DNA of 8,076 nucleotides from Pirellulales bacterium (GCA_030605745.1 JAUWHT010000185.1:1-8076), one strand, 5' to 3'; shown: positions 1 to 6,608, counted from the stretch's first letter. Made by a program: numbers and translations. The notes: generated by a model from the letters alone, not told the origin.

Positions 1-23
1 GCCACCCCAACAGAGTCACTTCG

Positions 24-62
24 CTCGAACACAAACGCGCCGGGCAAGCCCGGCGGCTAAAC
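24..62 (-). repeat. Dispersed palindromic repeat, copy 1 (downstream of rluD)
   Basis: Read on the minus strand this is a 39-base unit that matches positions 6322-6360 with one mismatch. Its core, CGCCGGGCTTGCCCGGCG, is a perfect 8+2+8 palindrome. As RNA from the minus strand it folds into a GC stem closed by a G(CUUG)C tetraloop. It begins 14 bases past the rluD stop, so it would form at the 3' end of the rluD transcript. There is no U-tract, so it is not a classical intrinsic terminator, although it could protect or help end the message. Confidence 0.8.
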
Positions 63-76
63 GACTATTCGATCAG

Positions 77-1111
77 TTAGCCCCGATACGCTCGCAACTC
101 GGCCAATACCGCGGCCATGTCGTCCGGCATTGGGGCCGTGACCTCCAGCGGCTTGGCCGTCGCCGGGTGAGTGAACTTCAGCCGCTTTGCGTGCAGTGCT
201 TGACGCTCCAGCAACACCAGCCCGTCGTCCGGATCGCGGCGTATCTCGCTGCGGGTGATCCGCCGCCGACCGCCGTATTGCCGATCGCACAACACGGGAC
301 AGCCAATGTGGTTTAGATGCACGCGAAGCTGGTGTGTGCGGCCCGTCTTCGGCAGCAAGCTCAGGGCCGCAAAACCGTCAAAGCGCTCCAGCACCTCGTA
401 GAACGTCTCTGCCGCACGGCCGATCCCCTCCTCTCGCCGGATGGCCATCTTCTCTCGCTGCTGCGGATGAACCCCAACCGGGCGGTCGATAAAATCGCGA
501 TCGCGGTCCGGGCAACCGGCCACCAGAGCGAAATACTCCTTCTCGATTGAACGGGTGGCGAATTGCCGGGCCAGCTTGGCGTGCGCCTGGTCGTGCCGGG
601 CAACCAAAATCACACCGCTGGTATCGCGGTCCAGCCGGTGCACGATCCCCGGCCTGCTCGGGCCGCCGGCAGCGCTTAGCCCCGGACCGAAATGGTACTG
701 CAATGCGGCCGCCAGTGTGCCCGACCAATGCCCTCGGGCCGGATGCACCACCATCCCCGGCGGCTTGTTGACCACCACCAGGTACTCGTCCTGATAGAGG
801 ACATCCAGCGGGATGTTTTCAGGTTTTGGGGCCTCGCGGGGGACATCCGGCAGCAGGACGCTGAGCCGCTGGCCGGCCTTTAGCCGATAGGCCGGTTTGC
901 CGCCGCGGCCGTCCACCTTGACCCCGCTGGCAGTGATCGCCCGGCGAAGATGCACCCGGCTGTAGTCGGTGAAGTGCCGCGCCAGGAACACATCCAGCCG
1001 CTGGCCCGACTCCGAGGTATCGACCACCAACTCAAGCGGGGCGGAGGAAAGCGGAAAGCCGGGCGAAAGCGGAAAGCAGAAAGCGGAAAGCGGAGAGTCG
1101 GAATCAGCCAT
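77..1111 (-). CDS. rluD: RluD/RluA-family 23S rRNA pseudouridine synthase
   Basis: A 344-residue enzyme expected to convert uridine to pseudouridine in 23S rRNA (RluD acts on helix 69 in E. coli). An S4-type RNA-binding region lies at about residues 37-88 (QRLDVFLARHF onward). The catalytic domain follows, with NKPPGMVVHP at 115-124, the signature HRLDRDTSG at 158-166 (D161 the expected nucleophile), and the late family motif KTGRTHQLRVHL at 255-266. The chosen start, ATG at 1111, overlaps the upstream TPR gene's stop by 8 bases (ATGGCTGA), which suggests translational coupling. An in-frame ATG at 1192 would add 27 residues and an 89-base overlap, which is unlikely. The first 20 or so residues (MADSDSPLSAFCFPLS...) come from a repeat and are not family sequence. 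The family assignment is firm; RluD rather than another RluA-type member is the best guess. Confidence 0.93.
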   Translation of the reverse strand: MADSDSPLSAFCFPLSPGFPLSSAPLELVVDTSESGQRLDVFLARHFTDYSRVHLRRAITASGVKVDGRGGKPAYRLKAGQRLSVLLPDVPREAPKPENIPLDVLYQDEYLVVVNKPPGMVVHPARGHWSGTLAAALQYHFGPGLSAAGGPSRPGIVHRLDRDTSGVILVARHDQAHAKLARQFATRSIEKEYFALVAGCPDRDRDFIDRPVGVHPQQREKMAIRREEGIGRAAETFYEVLERFDGFAALSLLPKTGRTHQLRVHLNHIGCPVLCDRQYGGRRRITRSEIRRDPDDGLVLLERQALHAKRLKFTHPATAKPLEVTAPMPDDMAAVLAELRAYRG

Positions 1112-1171
1112 CCTTTTCCATTTCTCCGCTTTCTGCTTTTCCCCTTTCCCCTTTCCGCTTTCCGCTTTCTG
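1042..1171. repeat. Purine/pyrimidine inverted repeat spanning the TPR/rluD junction
   Basis: On the plus strand the left half is runs of GCGGAAAGCGGAAAGC and the right half is the complementary CTTTCCGCTTTCCGC type. The longest perfect arms are 18 bases, CAGAAAGCGGAAAGCGGA at 1077-1094 with its complement at 1154-1171. A second register pairs 1073-1087 with 1125-1139. The repeat codes for the last 20 or so residues of the TPR protein (ESGKRKGERGKAES...) and the first 20 or so of the RluD-like protein. The rluD start codon (1109-1111) lies in the apical loop in either register. It looks like an inserted repeat rather than conserved coding sequence. Confidence 0.8.
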
Positions 1172-1937
1172 GCACGTCTTGTGGCCGGTCATCTTCGACG
1201 CCCTTCTCTTCCAGGTCCATCAGCTTCGGCGTGAACAGCGGCCCGTCCCCCTCCGGCAGGCTGTCGAGGCTGAAGGGCAGCCGGTCGCCCGGGGTGCCCG
1301 GCTCGTCGGCGTAGTCCGGTTTCGGGTCGAACTTGGCAAACCGATCGTACATCTGCTTGGTGGCCGGTCTGCCCAGGTCTTCCAGCCGCCGCTTGGCCTG
1401 TGCGGCGTATGCCCCGTTGGGCCAGTCGCGGTCCACGTCCTGGTAGCACTTTATCGCCGCGTCCAACTCGCCGAGCGCCTCTCGGGCGCGTGCCAGTCCG
1501 AAGGTAGCCCGCTCGCGGAGCATCGAGTTGCGGCTCTGCTGGCGGACCCGCATGTAGTGATCCACCGCGTGGCGCAGTTCCTGGTTTGCGCCAGCCTTGT
1601 TGACGAAAAGCTGGTCGCATCCGAAAGCCAGGCGCAAGTCGCCCACAACGACACCGGCCCAGTGGGCCAGGGTGGTATCCGGGTACTTCTCGATGATGTC
1701 GTCGAAGTCGGCAGGGTTCAATCTCCCGTCGGAGACGGCCTGGTAGAACTCGTCCCAGCCCTGGGCCGTCTTACCCGCCGCCTGCCGGGTGTATATCGTG
1801 TAACCCACCGTTACCACGACCACCAGCAGCACGAGCCCCAGGATCACGTTCTGGTACGGTTTGACGGCCTCGATCTTCGCAGCCAGCCAATCGGCCAGTT
1901 CGTTCTGTTCCAGTTGGTGACGGCGCTCACTTTTCAT
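1104..1937 (-). CDS. Membrane-anchored TPR-like protein (YfgM-like architecture)
   Basis: A 277-residue protein with a charged N-terminus (1-28), one strongly hydrophobic segment at about 30-49 (VILGLVLLVVVVTVGYTIYT), and an extracytoplasmic helical part. Residues 140-187 (RERATFGLARAREALGELDAAIKCYQDV...) have the A/G/L spacing of a tetratricopeptide repeat; 85-135 may hold degenerate repeats. The layout resembles YfgM-type proteins, which sit beside the Sec translocon or envelope assembly factors, but no residue fixes that role. The region after about residue 190 is low in structure, and the last 20 or so residues are encoded by an inverted repeat, so the natural tail may have been replaced. 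ATG at 1937 follows a good promoter; no strong Shine-Dalgarno is seen. It overlaps rluD by 8 bases and is probably co-transcribed with it. Function unknown. Confidence 0.82.
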   Translation of the reverse strand: MKSERRHQLEQNELADWLAAKIEAVKPYQNVILGLVLLVVVVTVGYTIYTRQAAGKTAQGWDEFYQAVSDGRLNPADFDDIIEKYPDTTLAHWAGVVVGDLRLAFGCDQLFVNKAGANQELRHAVDHYMRVRQQSRNSMLRERATFGLARAREALGELDAAIKCYQDVDRDWPNGAYAAQAKRRLEDLGRPATKQMYDRFAKFDPKPDYADEPGTPGDRLPFSLDSLPEGDGPLFTPKLMDLEEKGVEDDRPQDVPESGKRKGERGKAESGEMEKDG

Positions 1938-1962
1938 CTTCGCGGCCCTTGCAGAGGAATGA

Positions 1963-1992
1963 AGTATAAGCTACACGGCCGAACCGCGTCAA
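1963..1992 (-). promoter_or_regulatory. Sigma70-like promoter for the TPR-rluD unit
   Basis: Read on the minus strand, TTGACG (1992-1987) is followed after 18 bases by TATACT (1968-1963). Both boxes are 5/6 matches to consensus. The start codon of the TPR gene is 25 bases downstream of the -10 box. The promoter lies between the stop of the MG2-domain gene (2000) and the TPR start, so the TPR-rluD pair can be expressed independently of hslVU and the MG2 gene. Seen by eye only. Confidence 0.55.
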
Positions 1993-1999
1993 GGGTTCA

Positions 2000-4237
2000 T
2001 CACTTTGGGGTCAGGGTTCGTGAGATGACTTTGCAGCTACCGGAGCCGATCCGCCCGGCGCCGTGGGCGTCCACCCGGATGCGGAAAGTGCTGATCGAGT
2101 CAGGCAGGTCGAACGAGATATGCGCCTTGCCGTCTTCACCGGCCAAAAGCATCGGATGCCAGAAGGATGTTTCGGTTTTGGGAAGTTTCTGTTCTTCGTG
2201 CAACTCTTTGTAGGGCCCGGCCGCCTCGGTGACTTCGGGCGGAGCCATGTGGAAGGGGAGAAACGGAACGGCCGCGTCGCCGCCCGACTTCAGCCGGTCG
2301 GGGTCCATCAGTATCATGCCGATGACCAGACAGCAGGTGGTCACTCCCACCGCCGGCACCCAGAGCTGAACACCAGAGACCACCTTTAGCAGACCCAGCA
2401 TGGCCACCAACAGCACGAGTCCCAGCCCGGCGAAGAAGCTGACGGTCGTCAGCGTGCTGAGCACCTTGGTCCGGTCGGCCCGGTACTCGGCCAGGCTGGT
2501 CTCGTACTTCGCCCGGAGTTCGCCCAGGTTATCGAACATGGCGGGCGGATTCCCGACGAACCGCCGCCGGCCCTGGGTTCCCAACAGCAGGTCCAGCGCT
2601 ACGGCCGCTTCCGGATCGTCGGAGAGGTAAAAGTCGGCGTCTTCGAGGTCCTCGGGGTTTTCGACCTCGGTGCCGAGCAGAAAGTGGGTGGGCATTGAAG
2701 GGGTATCGTCGTCAGCCAGGCTCAACAGTGCGTCGTCCACCACCGCCACGCCCAGGGCGGCCGGCACCGGCCGGGCCTTCTCGTCGGTCACGACCAGCGA
2801 GATGCTGACCGTTTCGCCGGGCGAGTAGTGCTCATGGTGCTCGGCCGCCCGGACGGAAAGCTTCCGTCCCATCCGCCGGTAGACGAGCCGTTCGGCGGTC
2901 GGCTTAGGTGGATTGACGCTGTAGTCGTACACGGTCAGTCGGATCACTCCGCCCACCTCTTCGGCCAGCGGGATGACTACCGGATTGGCTCCGTTGTCTT
3001 CGACCTTGGTGACCAGCGCCTGCTGGCCGACCGACACGCCGCGACAGGTGGCCGAGACGACCACCGGCATGTCGGCTTCCGCCGCTCGCAGGTTGAACTC
3101 CAGCGGTGCATCCGCGTCGAACACTCCGGTACCGGTACTGAACACCACCTTCTGCTCGGCGGAGACTTTGGGTAGTTTTGGTTGCCCGGTGACGTCGGCG
3201 GGGCTGGTGATTTTCAGGTGGTATCGGCGCTGGGCCCGGGGCGTGAAGCTGAACGTTCCCATCCCCTTGTGGATCGTCTCGGCGCTGGTGATGTCGTTCC
3301 CGCTGCCGTCTACGACGGTCCCCTTGATATGGACCGGTTCGCCCAGCGGATCGCGGGCGACGAAGTAGACCCGGTTTTCAAGGCCGCCGACCAACTCGCC
3401 GCTTTCGGGATAAAAGCTCACCTCGACCTTGCCCGGATTGATGGGAATTGTCTTGGCTGTCGTTTCCTGGGTGCTGCGCTCGATTTCCTCGGGCAGGCGG
3501 ACGAAGAACGACCGCTTTTCCTCAGAGAACGCCTCGTCCGGGCTTCGAGCTACCAGGACGTACTGTCCGCCGGCCAGTTCATCGGGAATCTTGAACGCCC
3601 CGCTGCCCACGCCCCGCTGCGTGATGCCTTCCAACTGCGAATCGGGCACCGCCGCGCCGCTTGGGTCGAGTATCTCGAAGTGGACCGGCAACTCTCGGTT
3701 GGCTGCCAGGCCGAACCGCGAAAGCGCCAGCGAACGGTAATAGATCGTCTCGCCAGGCCGATAAAGCGGCTTGTCCAACGAAAGCTGCGCGATGTAACGT
3801 ACCGGTTCAACCGACAGCCGGGTCTCGATGCGTTGCTGCTTGCCGTCGTGCTTCGCCACGACCTTCAACACCACGGTTTCGGGCAGGTCCATGTCGGCCG
3901 GGATCGTTACCCGCAGACGGCCCTGTTCGTCGGTCATCTCCGTGTGCCCCAGCAGCCGCGTTTCGTCGGGCGTGAACAGCGCGAATTGCACCTCGGCCGG
4001 CATGGGATCGCCGGTGATCGCCGTGGTGCTGACGGTGTACACCGTGGGAACCCCCGCTTGCAGACTGGCCGGGCCGGTCACCTGCAACCGTACATGCTCC
4101 GCGGCGAGTTCTCTGAGTTGCTCGCGATGATAGAAGTACCCGCCCAGCGAAACCATCAGCAACACGGCGGCCGCCAGGCCGACCGCCCAGTTGGCGCTCC
4201 GGGCCTGCAGTCTGGAAGGATCGTGTAATGTGCTCAT
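2000..4237 (-). CDS. Membrane-anchored MG2-domain (alpha-2-macroglobulin-like) protein, C-terminally truncated
   Basis: A 745-residue envelope protein. An N-terminal anchor lies at about 15-36 (NWAVGLAAAVLLMVSLGGYF). An Ig-like domain (about 47-145) is followed by an MG2 domain (about 148-247, starting YIAQLSLDKPLYRPGETIYY) and macroglobulin domains up to a bait-region-type domain (about 370-510, with YSPGETVSISLVVTD and ALGVAVVDDALLSL). Two membrane segments at about 593-617 and 622-643 form a hairpin, then the A2M domain starts at about 692 (FWHPMLLAGEDGKAHISFDLPDSISTFRI). Related bacterial proteins are usually about 1,500 residues or more and go on to a thioester/complement-like domain with CGEQ. 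Here the protein stops about 50 residues into A2M, so the protease-trapping half is absent. Start: ATG 4237; a TTG-initiated extension to 4285 would lie inside a palindromic repeat. The upstream Shine-Dalgarno is weak. It may be a remnant or a short structural form. Confidence 0.85.
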   Translation of the reverse strand: MSTLHDPSRLQARSANWAVGLAAAVLLMVSLGGYFYHREQLRELAAEHVRLQVTGPASLQAGVPTVYTVSTTAITGDPMPAEVQFALFTPDETRLLGHTEMTDEQGRLRVTIPADMDLPETVVLKVVAKHDGKQQRIETRLSVEPVRYIAQLSLDKPLYRPGETIYYRSLALSRFGLAANRELPVHFEILDPSGAAVPDSQLEGITQRGVGSGAFKIPDELAGGQYVLVARSPDEAFSEEKRSFFVRLPEEIERSTQETTAKTIPINPGKVEVSFYPESGELVGGLENRVYFVARDPLGEPVHIKGTVVDGSGNDITSAETIHKGMGTFSFTPRAQRRYHLKITSPADVTGQPKLPKVSAEQKVVFSTGTGVFDADAPLEFNLRAAEADMPVVVSATCRGVSVGQQALVTKVEDNGANPVVIPLAEEVGGVIRLTVYDYSVNPPKPTAERLVYRRMGRKLSVRAAEHHEHYSPGETVSISLVVTDEKARPVPAALGVAVVDDALLSLADDDTPSMPTHFLLGTEVENPEDLEDADFYLSDDPEAAVALDLLLGTQGRRRFVGNPPAMFDNLGELRAKYETSLAEYRADRTKVLSTLTTVSFFAGLGLVLLVAMLGLLKVVSGVQLWVPAVGVTTCCLVIGMILMDPDRLKSGGDAAVPFLPFHMAPPEVTEAAGPYKELHEEQKLPKTETSFWHPMLLAGEDGKAHISFDLPDSISTFRIRVDAHGAGRIGSGSCKVISRTLTPK

Positions 4238-4248
4238 CGTAATGATCT

Positions 4249-4322
4249 CATAAAGCCGCGACCGTTGGTCGCGCCTTTCACACAATTTTATTCACGGCGC
4301 GACCAGCGGTCGCGGCTTTATG
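4249..4322. repeat. Double palindrome between hslU and the MG2-domain gene
   Basis: Two 27-base arms (4249-4275 and 4296-4322) are inverted copies with a single mismatch, around a 20-base AT-rich spacer. Each arm also contains its own hairpin: CGCGACC-GTT-GGTCGCG on the left and CGCGACC-AGC-GGTCGCG on the right. It starts 2 bases beyond the hslU stop and ends 12 bases before the MG2-gene start. The layout, two inverted hairpin units in an intergenic gap, is like REP/BIME elements. It may attenuate read-through from hslVU or stabilise the upstream message. Confidence 0.85.
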
Positions 4323-4324
4323 AC

Positions 4325-5662
4325 TTACAGGATGAACTTGCTGAGGTCCTCGTCCTTTGTCACTTCGGCCAGCTTTTCCTCGACATAGGCCGCGTTGATC
4401 TCTACGCGGCCCATCTTCATCTCGGGGGCCTCGAAGCTCAGCTCCTCGAGCATCCGTTCCATGATTGTGTACAGCCGCCTGGCGCCGATGTTCTGCGCCG
4501 TTTGGTTCACCCGGTAGGCGAAATCGGCCAACGCCTCGACGGCGCCGTCCTTGAAGACCAGTGCCACGCCTTCGGTCTCCAGCAGCGCGCGGTACTGCTT
4601 AGTCAATGCGCCGGTCGGCTCGGTCAGGATCCGTACGAAGTCCTCCTTTGTGAGGTCGTTCAGCTCGACCCGGATCGGGAAGCGGCCCTGCAATTCGGGC
4701 ATCAGGTCACTCGGCTTGGCGCGATGAAACGCGCCTGCAGCAATGAACAAGATATGGTCGGTCTTGACGAACCCGTAGCGGGTTTGCACCGTCGTGCCTT
4801 CGACAATCGGCAGCAGGTCGCGCTGTACACCTTGACGCGAAACATCGGCGCCGTGCGCGTGCTCGCTGGCTACCACCTTGTCCATCTCGTCGACGAAGAT
4901 GATCCCAACGTTCTCGGCCAACTCGATCGCGGCGGCTTGCACCTTCTCCTGGCTGATCAGCGCGTCGCATTCCTGCTCGAAGAGGACCTCCCGGGCCTCG
5001 GCCACGCTCATTTCGCGCCGGGCGCTGCTCCGCGGCAAGATCTTCTCGAACATACCCTGCAAATCTACGTCCATCTGCTCCAGGCCGATCCCGGTGAACA
5101 TCATCGGCACGGCCTTCTGCTCAACCTGCAATTCGACCCGCCGCTGGTCCATCTCGCCGGAGGCGACCATCGCCCGCATCTTTTCCCGGGTCCGCTGGTA
5201 CCGCTCGGGTGAATCGGGGCTTTCCGGCAGGGCGTCGAAGGCCGGCGGGGCCGGAACCAGCAACTCGACCAGCCGCTCTTCAGCATGGCGGCGGGCCTCC
5301 TCTTCCACACCGGCACGCTCCTGCCGGCGCACCAGCCCGATCGCGTTCTCTACCAACTCGCGGACCATGCTCTCCACGTCGCGGCCGTAGTAGCCGACCT
5401 CGGTGTACTTGCTGGCCTCGACCTTGATGAATGGGGCCCCGGTCAGCTTGGCCAGCCGCCGGGCAATCTCGGTCTTGCCAACTCCGGTCGGGCCGATCAT
5501 CAGAATGTTCTTCGGCGCCACCTCTTGCCGCATCTCCTCGCCAAGCTGCTGGCGGCGCCAGCGGTTACGTATGGCAATCGCCACCGCCCGCTTCGCGTCG
5601 TCCTGACCGATTATGTGACGATCCAGCTCGGTAACAATCTGCCTGGGGGTCAAGTCTCGCAC
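4325..5662 (-). CDS. hslU: ATP-dependent protease ATPase subunit HslU (ClpY)
   Basis: A 445-residue AAA+ unfoldase, the normal family length (about 440-450). It forms a hexameric ring that unfolds substrates and feeds them into the HslV peptidase in the cytoplasm. Visible landmarks are the N-terminal DLTPRQIVTELDRHIIGQDDAKRAVAIA, Walker A GPTGVGKT at 57-64, the pore loop GYYG at 90-93, an inserted I domain at about 110-240, Walker B IIFVDEMD at 254-261, the box PELQGRFPIRVEL at 322-334, sensor 2 GARRLYTIMER at 393-403, and the C-terminal tail DLSKFIL that docks into HslV. The start is GTG at 5662. It is preceded by GAGGAG with a 5-base spacer and places the conserved RDLTPRQIV right at the N-terminus. 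The open frame continues upstream to 6205, but that part is only hslV read out of frame. The gene overlaps hslV by 13 bases, consistent with coupled translation. Confidence 0.97.
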   Translation of the reverse strand: MRDLTPRQIVTELDRHIIGQDDAKRAVAIAIRNRWRRQQLGEEMRQEVAPKNILMIGPTGVGKTEIARRLAKLTGAPFIKVEASKYTEVGYYGRDVESMVRELVENAIGLVRRQERAGVEEEARRHAEERLVELLVPAPPAFDALPESPDSPERYQRTREKMRAMVASGEMDQRRVELQVEQKAVPMMFTGIGLEQMDVDLQGMFEKILPRSSARREMSVAEAREVLFEQECDALISQEKVQAAAIELAENVGIIFVDEMDKVVASEHAHGADVSRQGVQRDLLPIVEGTTVQTRYGFVKTDHILFIAAGAFHRAKPSDLMPELQGRFPIRVELNDLTKEDFVRILTEPTGALTKQYRALLETEGVALVFKDGAVEALADFAYRVNQTAQNIGARRLYTIMERMLEELSFEAPEMKMGRVEINAAYVEEKLAEVTKDEDLSKFIL

Positions 5663-6192
5663 GCCAGCTCCTCTATCGTGATGTTTGTGTTCGTATGAAC
5701 ATCGATGCCCGCCGCAATCTCCAGCGCCGCCCGAACGATCTCCGCAGCGCGCAGATCGGAGTGGGCCACCAGCGCCCGGGCGGCGGCCACCGCGTAGTTG
5801 CCGCCGGAGCCGATCCCCAACACACCGTCGGTCGGCTGGATCACGTCGCCGTTGCCGGTCACCAGCAGCGTATGCTGCGCGTCGACCACCGCCAGCAGGG
5901 CTTCCAACCGCCGCAACACTCGGTCGGTCCGCCACTCCTTGGCCAGTTCGGTCGCCGCACGCGGAACATTCGACGGGTAGTCCTTCAACTTGGCCTCGAA
6001 CCGCTCCAAAAGCGCGAACGCATCGGCGCTGGCGCCGGCAAAACCCGTCATCACCCGCTCCTCCATCAGACGGCGAATCTTCACCGAATCGGCCTTCATG
6101 ATCGAATCGCCGATGCTCACCTGTCCGTCGCCGCCCATCGCAACGACGCCTTTGTGACGGACCGTCAGAATGGTCGTCGAGTGTGTTTTCAT
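5650..6192 (-). CDS. hslV: ATP-dependent protease peptidase subunit HslV (ClpQ)
   Basis: A 180-residue threonine peptidase of the proteasome beta family that forms the double-hexamer core of HslUV. The sequence STTILTVRHKG at 5-15 carries the catalytic threonine, expected to be T6 after removal of a five-residue propeptide (MKTHS). E. coli HslV removes only the initiator Met. Other family blocks are GGDGQVSIGDSIMK (20-33), GFAGASADAFALLERFE (50-66), ELAKEWRTDRVLRRLEALL (82-100), TGNGDVIQP (112-120) and GIGSGGNYAVAAARAL (126-141). ATG 6192 is preceded by GAGG at a 5-base spacing. An upstream in-frame GTG at 6264 would add 24 residues with no family similarity. It is the first gene of the hslV-hslU pair. 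No convincing promoter was found in front of it. Confidence 0.97.
   Translation of the reverse strand: MKTHSTTILTVRHKGVVAMGGDGQVSIGDSIMKADSVKIRRLMEERVMTGFAGASADAFALLERFEAKLKDYPSNVPRAATELAKEWRTDRVLRRLEALLAVVDAQHTLLVTGNGDVIQPTDGVLGIGSGGNYAVAAARALVAHSDLRAAEIVRAALEIAAGIDVHTNTNITIEELACET
5668..5673 (-). promoter_or_regulatory. Ribosome binding site deciding the hslU GTG start
   Basis: GAGGAG on the minus strand lies 5 bases before the GTG at 5662 and inside the last codons of hslV. It is the reason for choosing this non-ATG start; no in-frame ATG is available at a position matching the conserved HslU N-terminus. Confidence 0.7.
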
Positions 6193-6289
6193 CGCGCCCT
6201 CGCATCCTGGTCCGGGTTCAGTCCAATCCAAGCAACCAATATGGCGCAAAACGGGTTTAAGCACCAGGGCCGGGATGCCCGGGCTGATC

Positions 6290-6312
6290 GGGTGGCAGTT
6301 AAACTGTCACCC
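6290..6312. repeat. 23-base near-perfect palindrome, possible operator
   Basis: GGGTGGCAGTT-A-AACTGTCACCC: eleven-base arms around a single central base, with one G/T mispair that would still pair as G-U in RNA. It lies 98 bases upstream of the hslV start on one side and about 210 bases upstream of the plus-strand candidate promoter on the other. It could be a dimeric regulator site or simply part of the neighbouring repeat cluster. Confidence 0.5.
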
Positions 6313-6320
6313 AAACAGTT

Positions 6321-6400
6321 AGTTTAGCCGCCGGGCTTGCCCGGCGCGTTGGTGTTCGAGGCCACCAGACAACGCGCCGGGCAAGCCCGGCGGCTAAACT
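6321..6400. repeat. Inverted pair of the dispersed palindromic repeat, copies 2 and 3
   Basis: Copy 2 (6321-6351, plus orientation) and copy 3 (6370-6400, minus orientation) are perfect 31-base inverted repeats around an 18-base spacer. Each contains the CGCCGGGCTTGCCCGGCG core seen at copies 1 and 4. The pair could form one long cruciform or two separate hairpins. The arrangement, two inverted units between divergent genes, resembles a BIME or a small non-autonomous element. Confidence 0.9.
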
Positions 6401-6522
6401 GCCCGCGCATACTGCCACTGAGGGGTGTGTGCGCAACCTGTTGTGTTGCAATGTGTTACGTCGCGAAGCGCGACATATATGAATAATCGGGCTGGGGGAG
6501 GGCTTTCAAAGTGACTGGCCGT

Positions 6523-6551
6523 TTGCAACGACGAGGAAATGTGGGTAAAAT
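6523..6551 (+). promoter_or_regulatory. Candidate sigma70-like promoter for the SHD1 gene
   Basis: TTGCAA (6523-6528) and TAAAAT (6546-6551) are separated by 17 bases and lie in an AT-richer stretch 57 bases ahead of the start codon. The match to consensus is 4/6 and 5/6. Eye-called; no experimental support. Confidence 0.45.
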
Positions 6552-6595
6552 AGTAGCTGTATGTTAATGGTTTTTGCTTCCCCTTTTTTGGAACT

Positions 6596-6600
6596 GGAGG
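6596..6600 (+). promoter_or_regulatory. Strong ribosome binding site for the SHD1 gene
   Basis: GGAGG lies 8 bases before ATG 6609. It fixes the start at MGRRVGVMLAV, which is also where the signal peptide begins, and rules out the upstream in-frame ATG at 6561. Confidence 0.85.
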
Positions 6601-6608
6601 ATATTCAA

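Larger units (their letters stand above)
6193..6608. other. Divergent intergenic region between hslV and the SHD1 gene
   Basis: This 416-base gap has no supportable gene. It contains a 23-base palindrome (6290-6312), the 31-base inverted pair (6321-6400), a small hairpin GTCGCG-AAG-CGCGAC (6460-6474), and an AT-rich leader with a candidate promoter for the plus-strand gene. ORFs called here on either strand are extensions of flanking frames and show no recognisable protein sequence. No clear minus-strand promoter for hslV could be picked out. Confidence 0.7.

Noticed and set aside
34..62. Intrinsic terminator for rluD
   Set aside because: The hairpin is strong but no U-tract follows, and identical copies occur upstream of genes as well, so it is listed as a repeat.
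969..2213. Long plus-strand open frame of 414 codons
   Set aside because: It is antisense to rluD, the TPR gene and the end of the MG2 gene, all of which have recognisable domains or membrane segments. It has no family motifs and starts within the repeat; a result of high GC.
3182..4228. Plus-strand open frame of 348 codons
   Set aside because: Antisense to the MG2 and macroglobulin domains; Arg/His/Gln-rich shadow translation without motifs.
4265..5212. Plus-strand open frame of 315 codons
   Set aside because: Antisense to hslU, whose AAA+ motifs are unambiguous in the other strand.
5663..6205. N-terminal extension of HslU giving a 626-residue protein or an HslV-HslU fusion
   Set aside because: The extension is hslV read in the wrong frame. 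Both proteins have complete, normal-length ends, and no slippery site was seen that would suggest frameshifting.
6193..6264. HslV start at the upstream GTG (6264)
   Set aside because: The 24 extra residues have no family similarity and would put a long propeptide before the catalytic Thr; ATG 6192 has a better-placed ribosome site.
6322..6399. Possible CRISPR array
   Set aside because: Only two repeat units, in inverted orientation and with a single 18-base spacer; the others are kilobases away and no cas gene is present.
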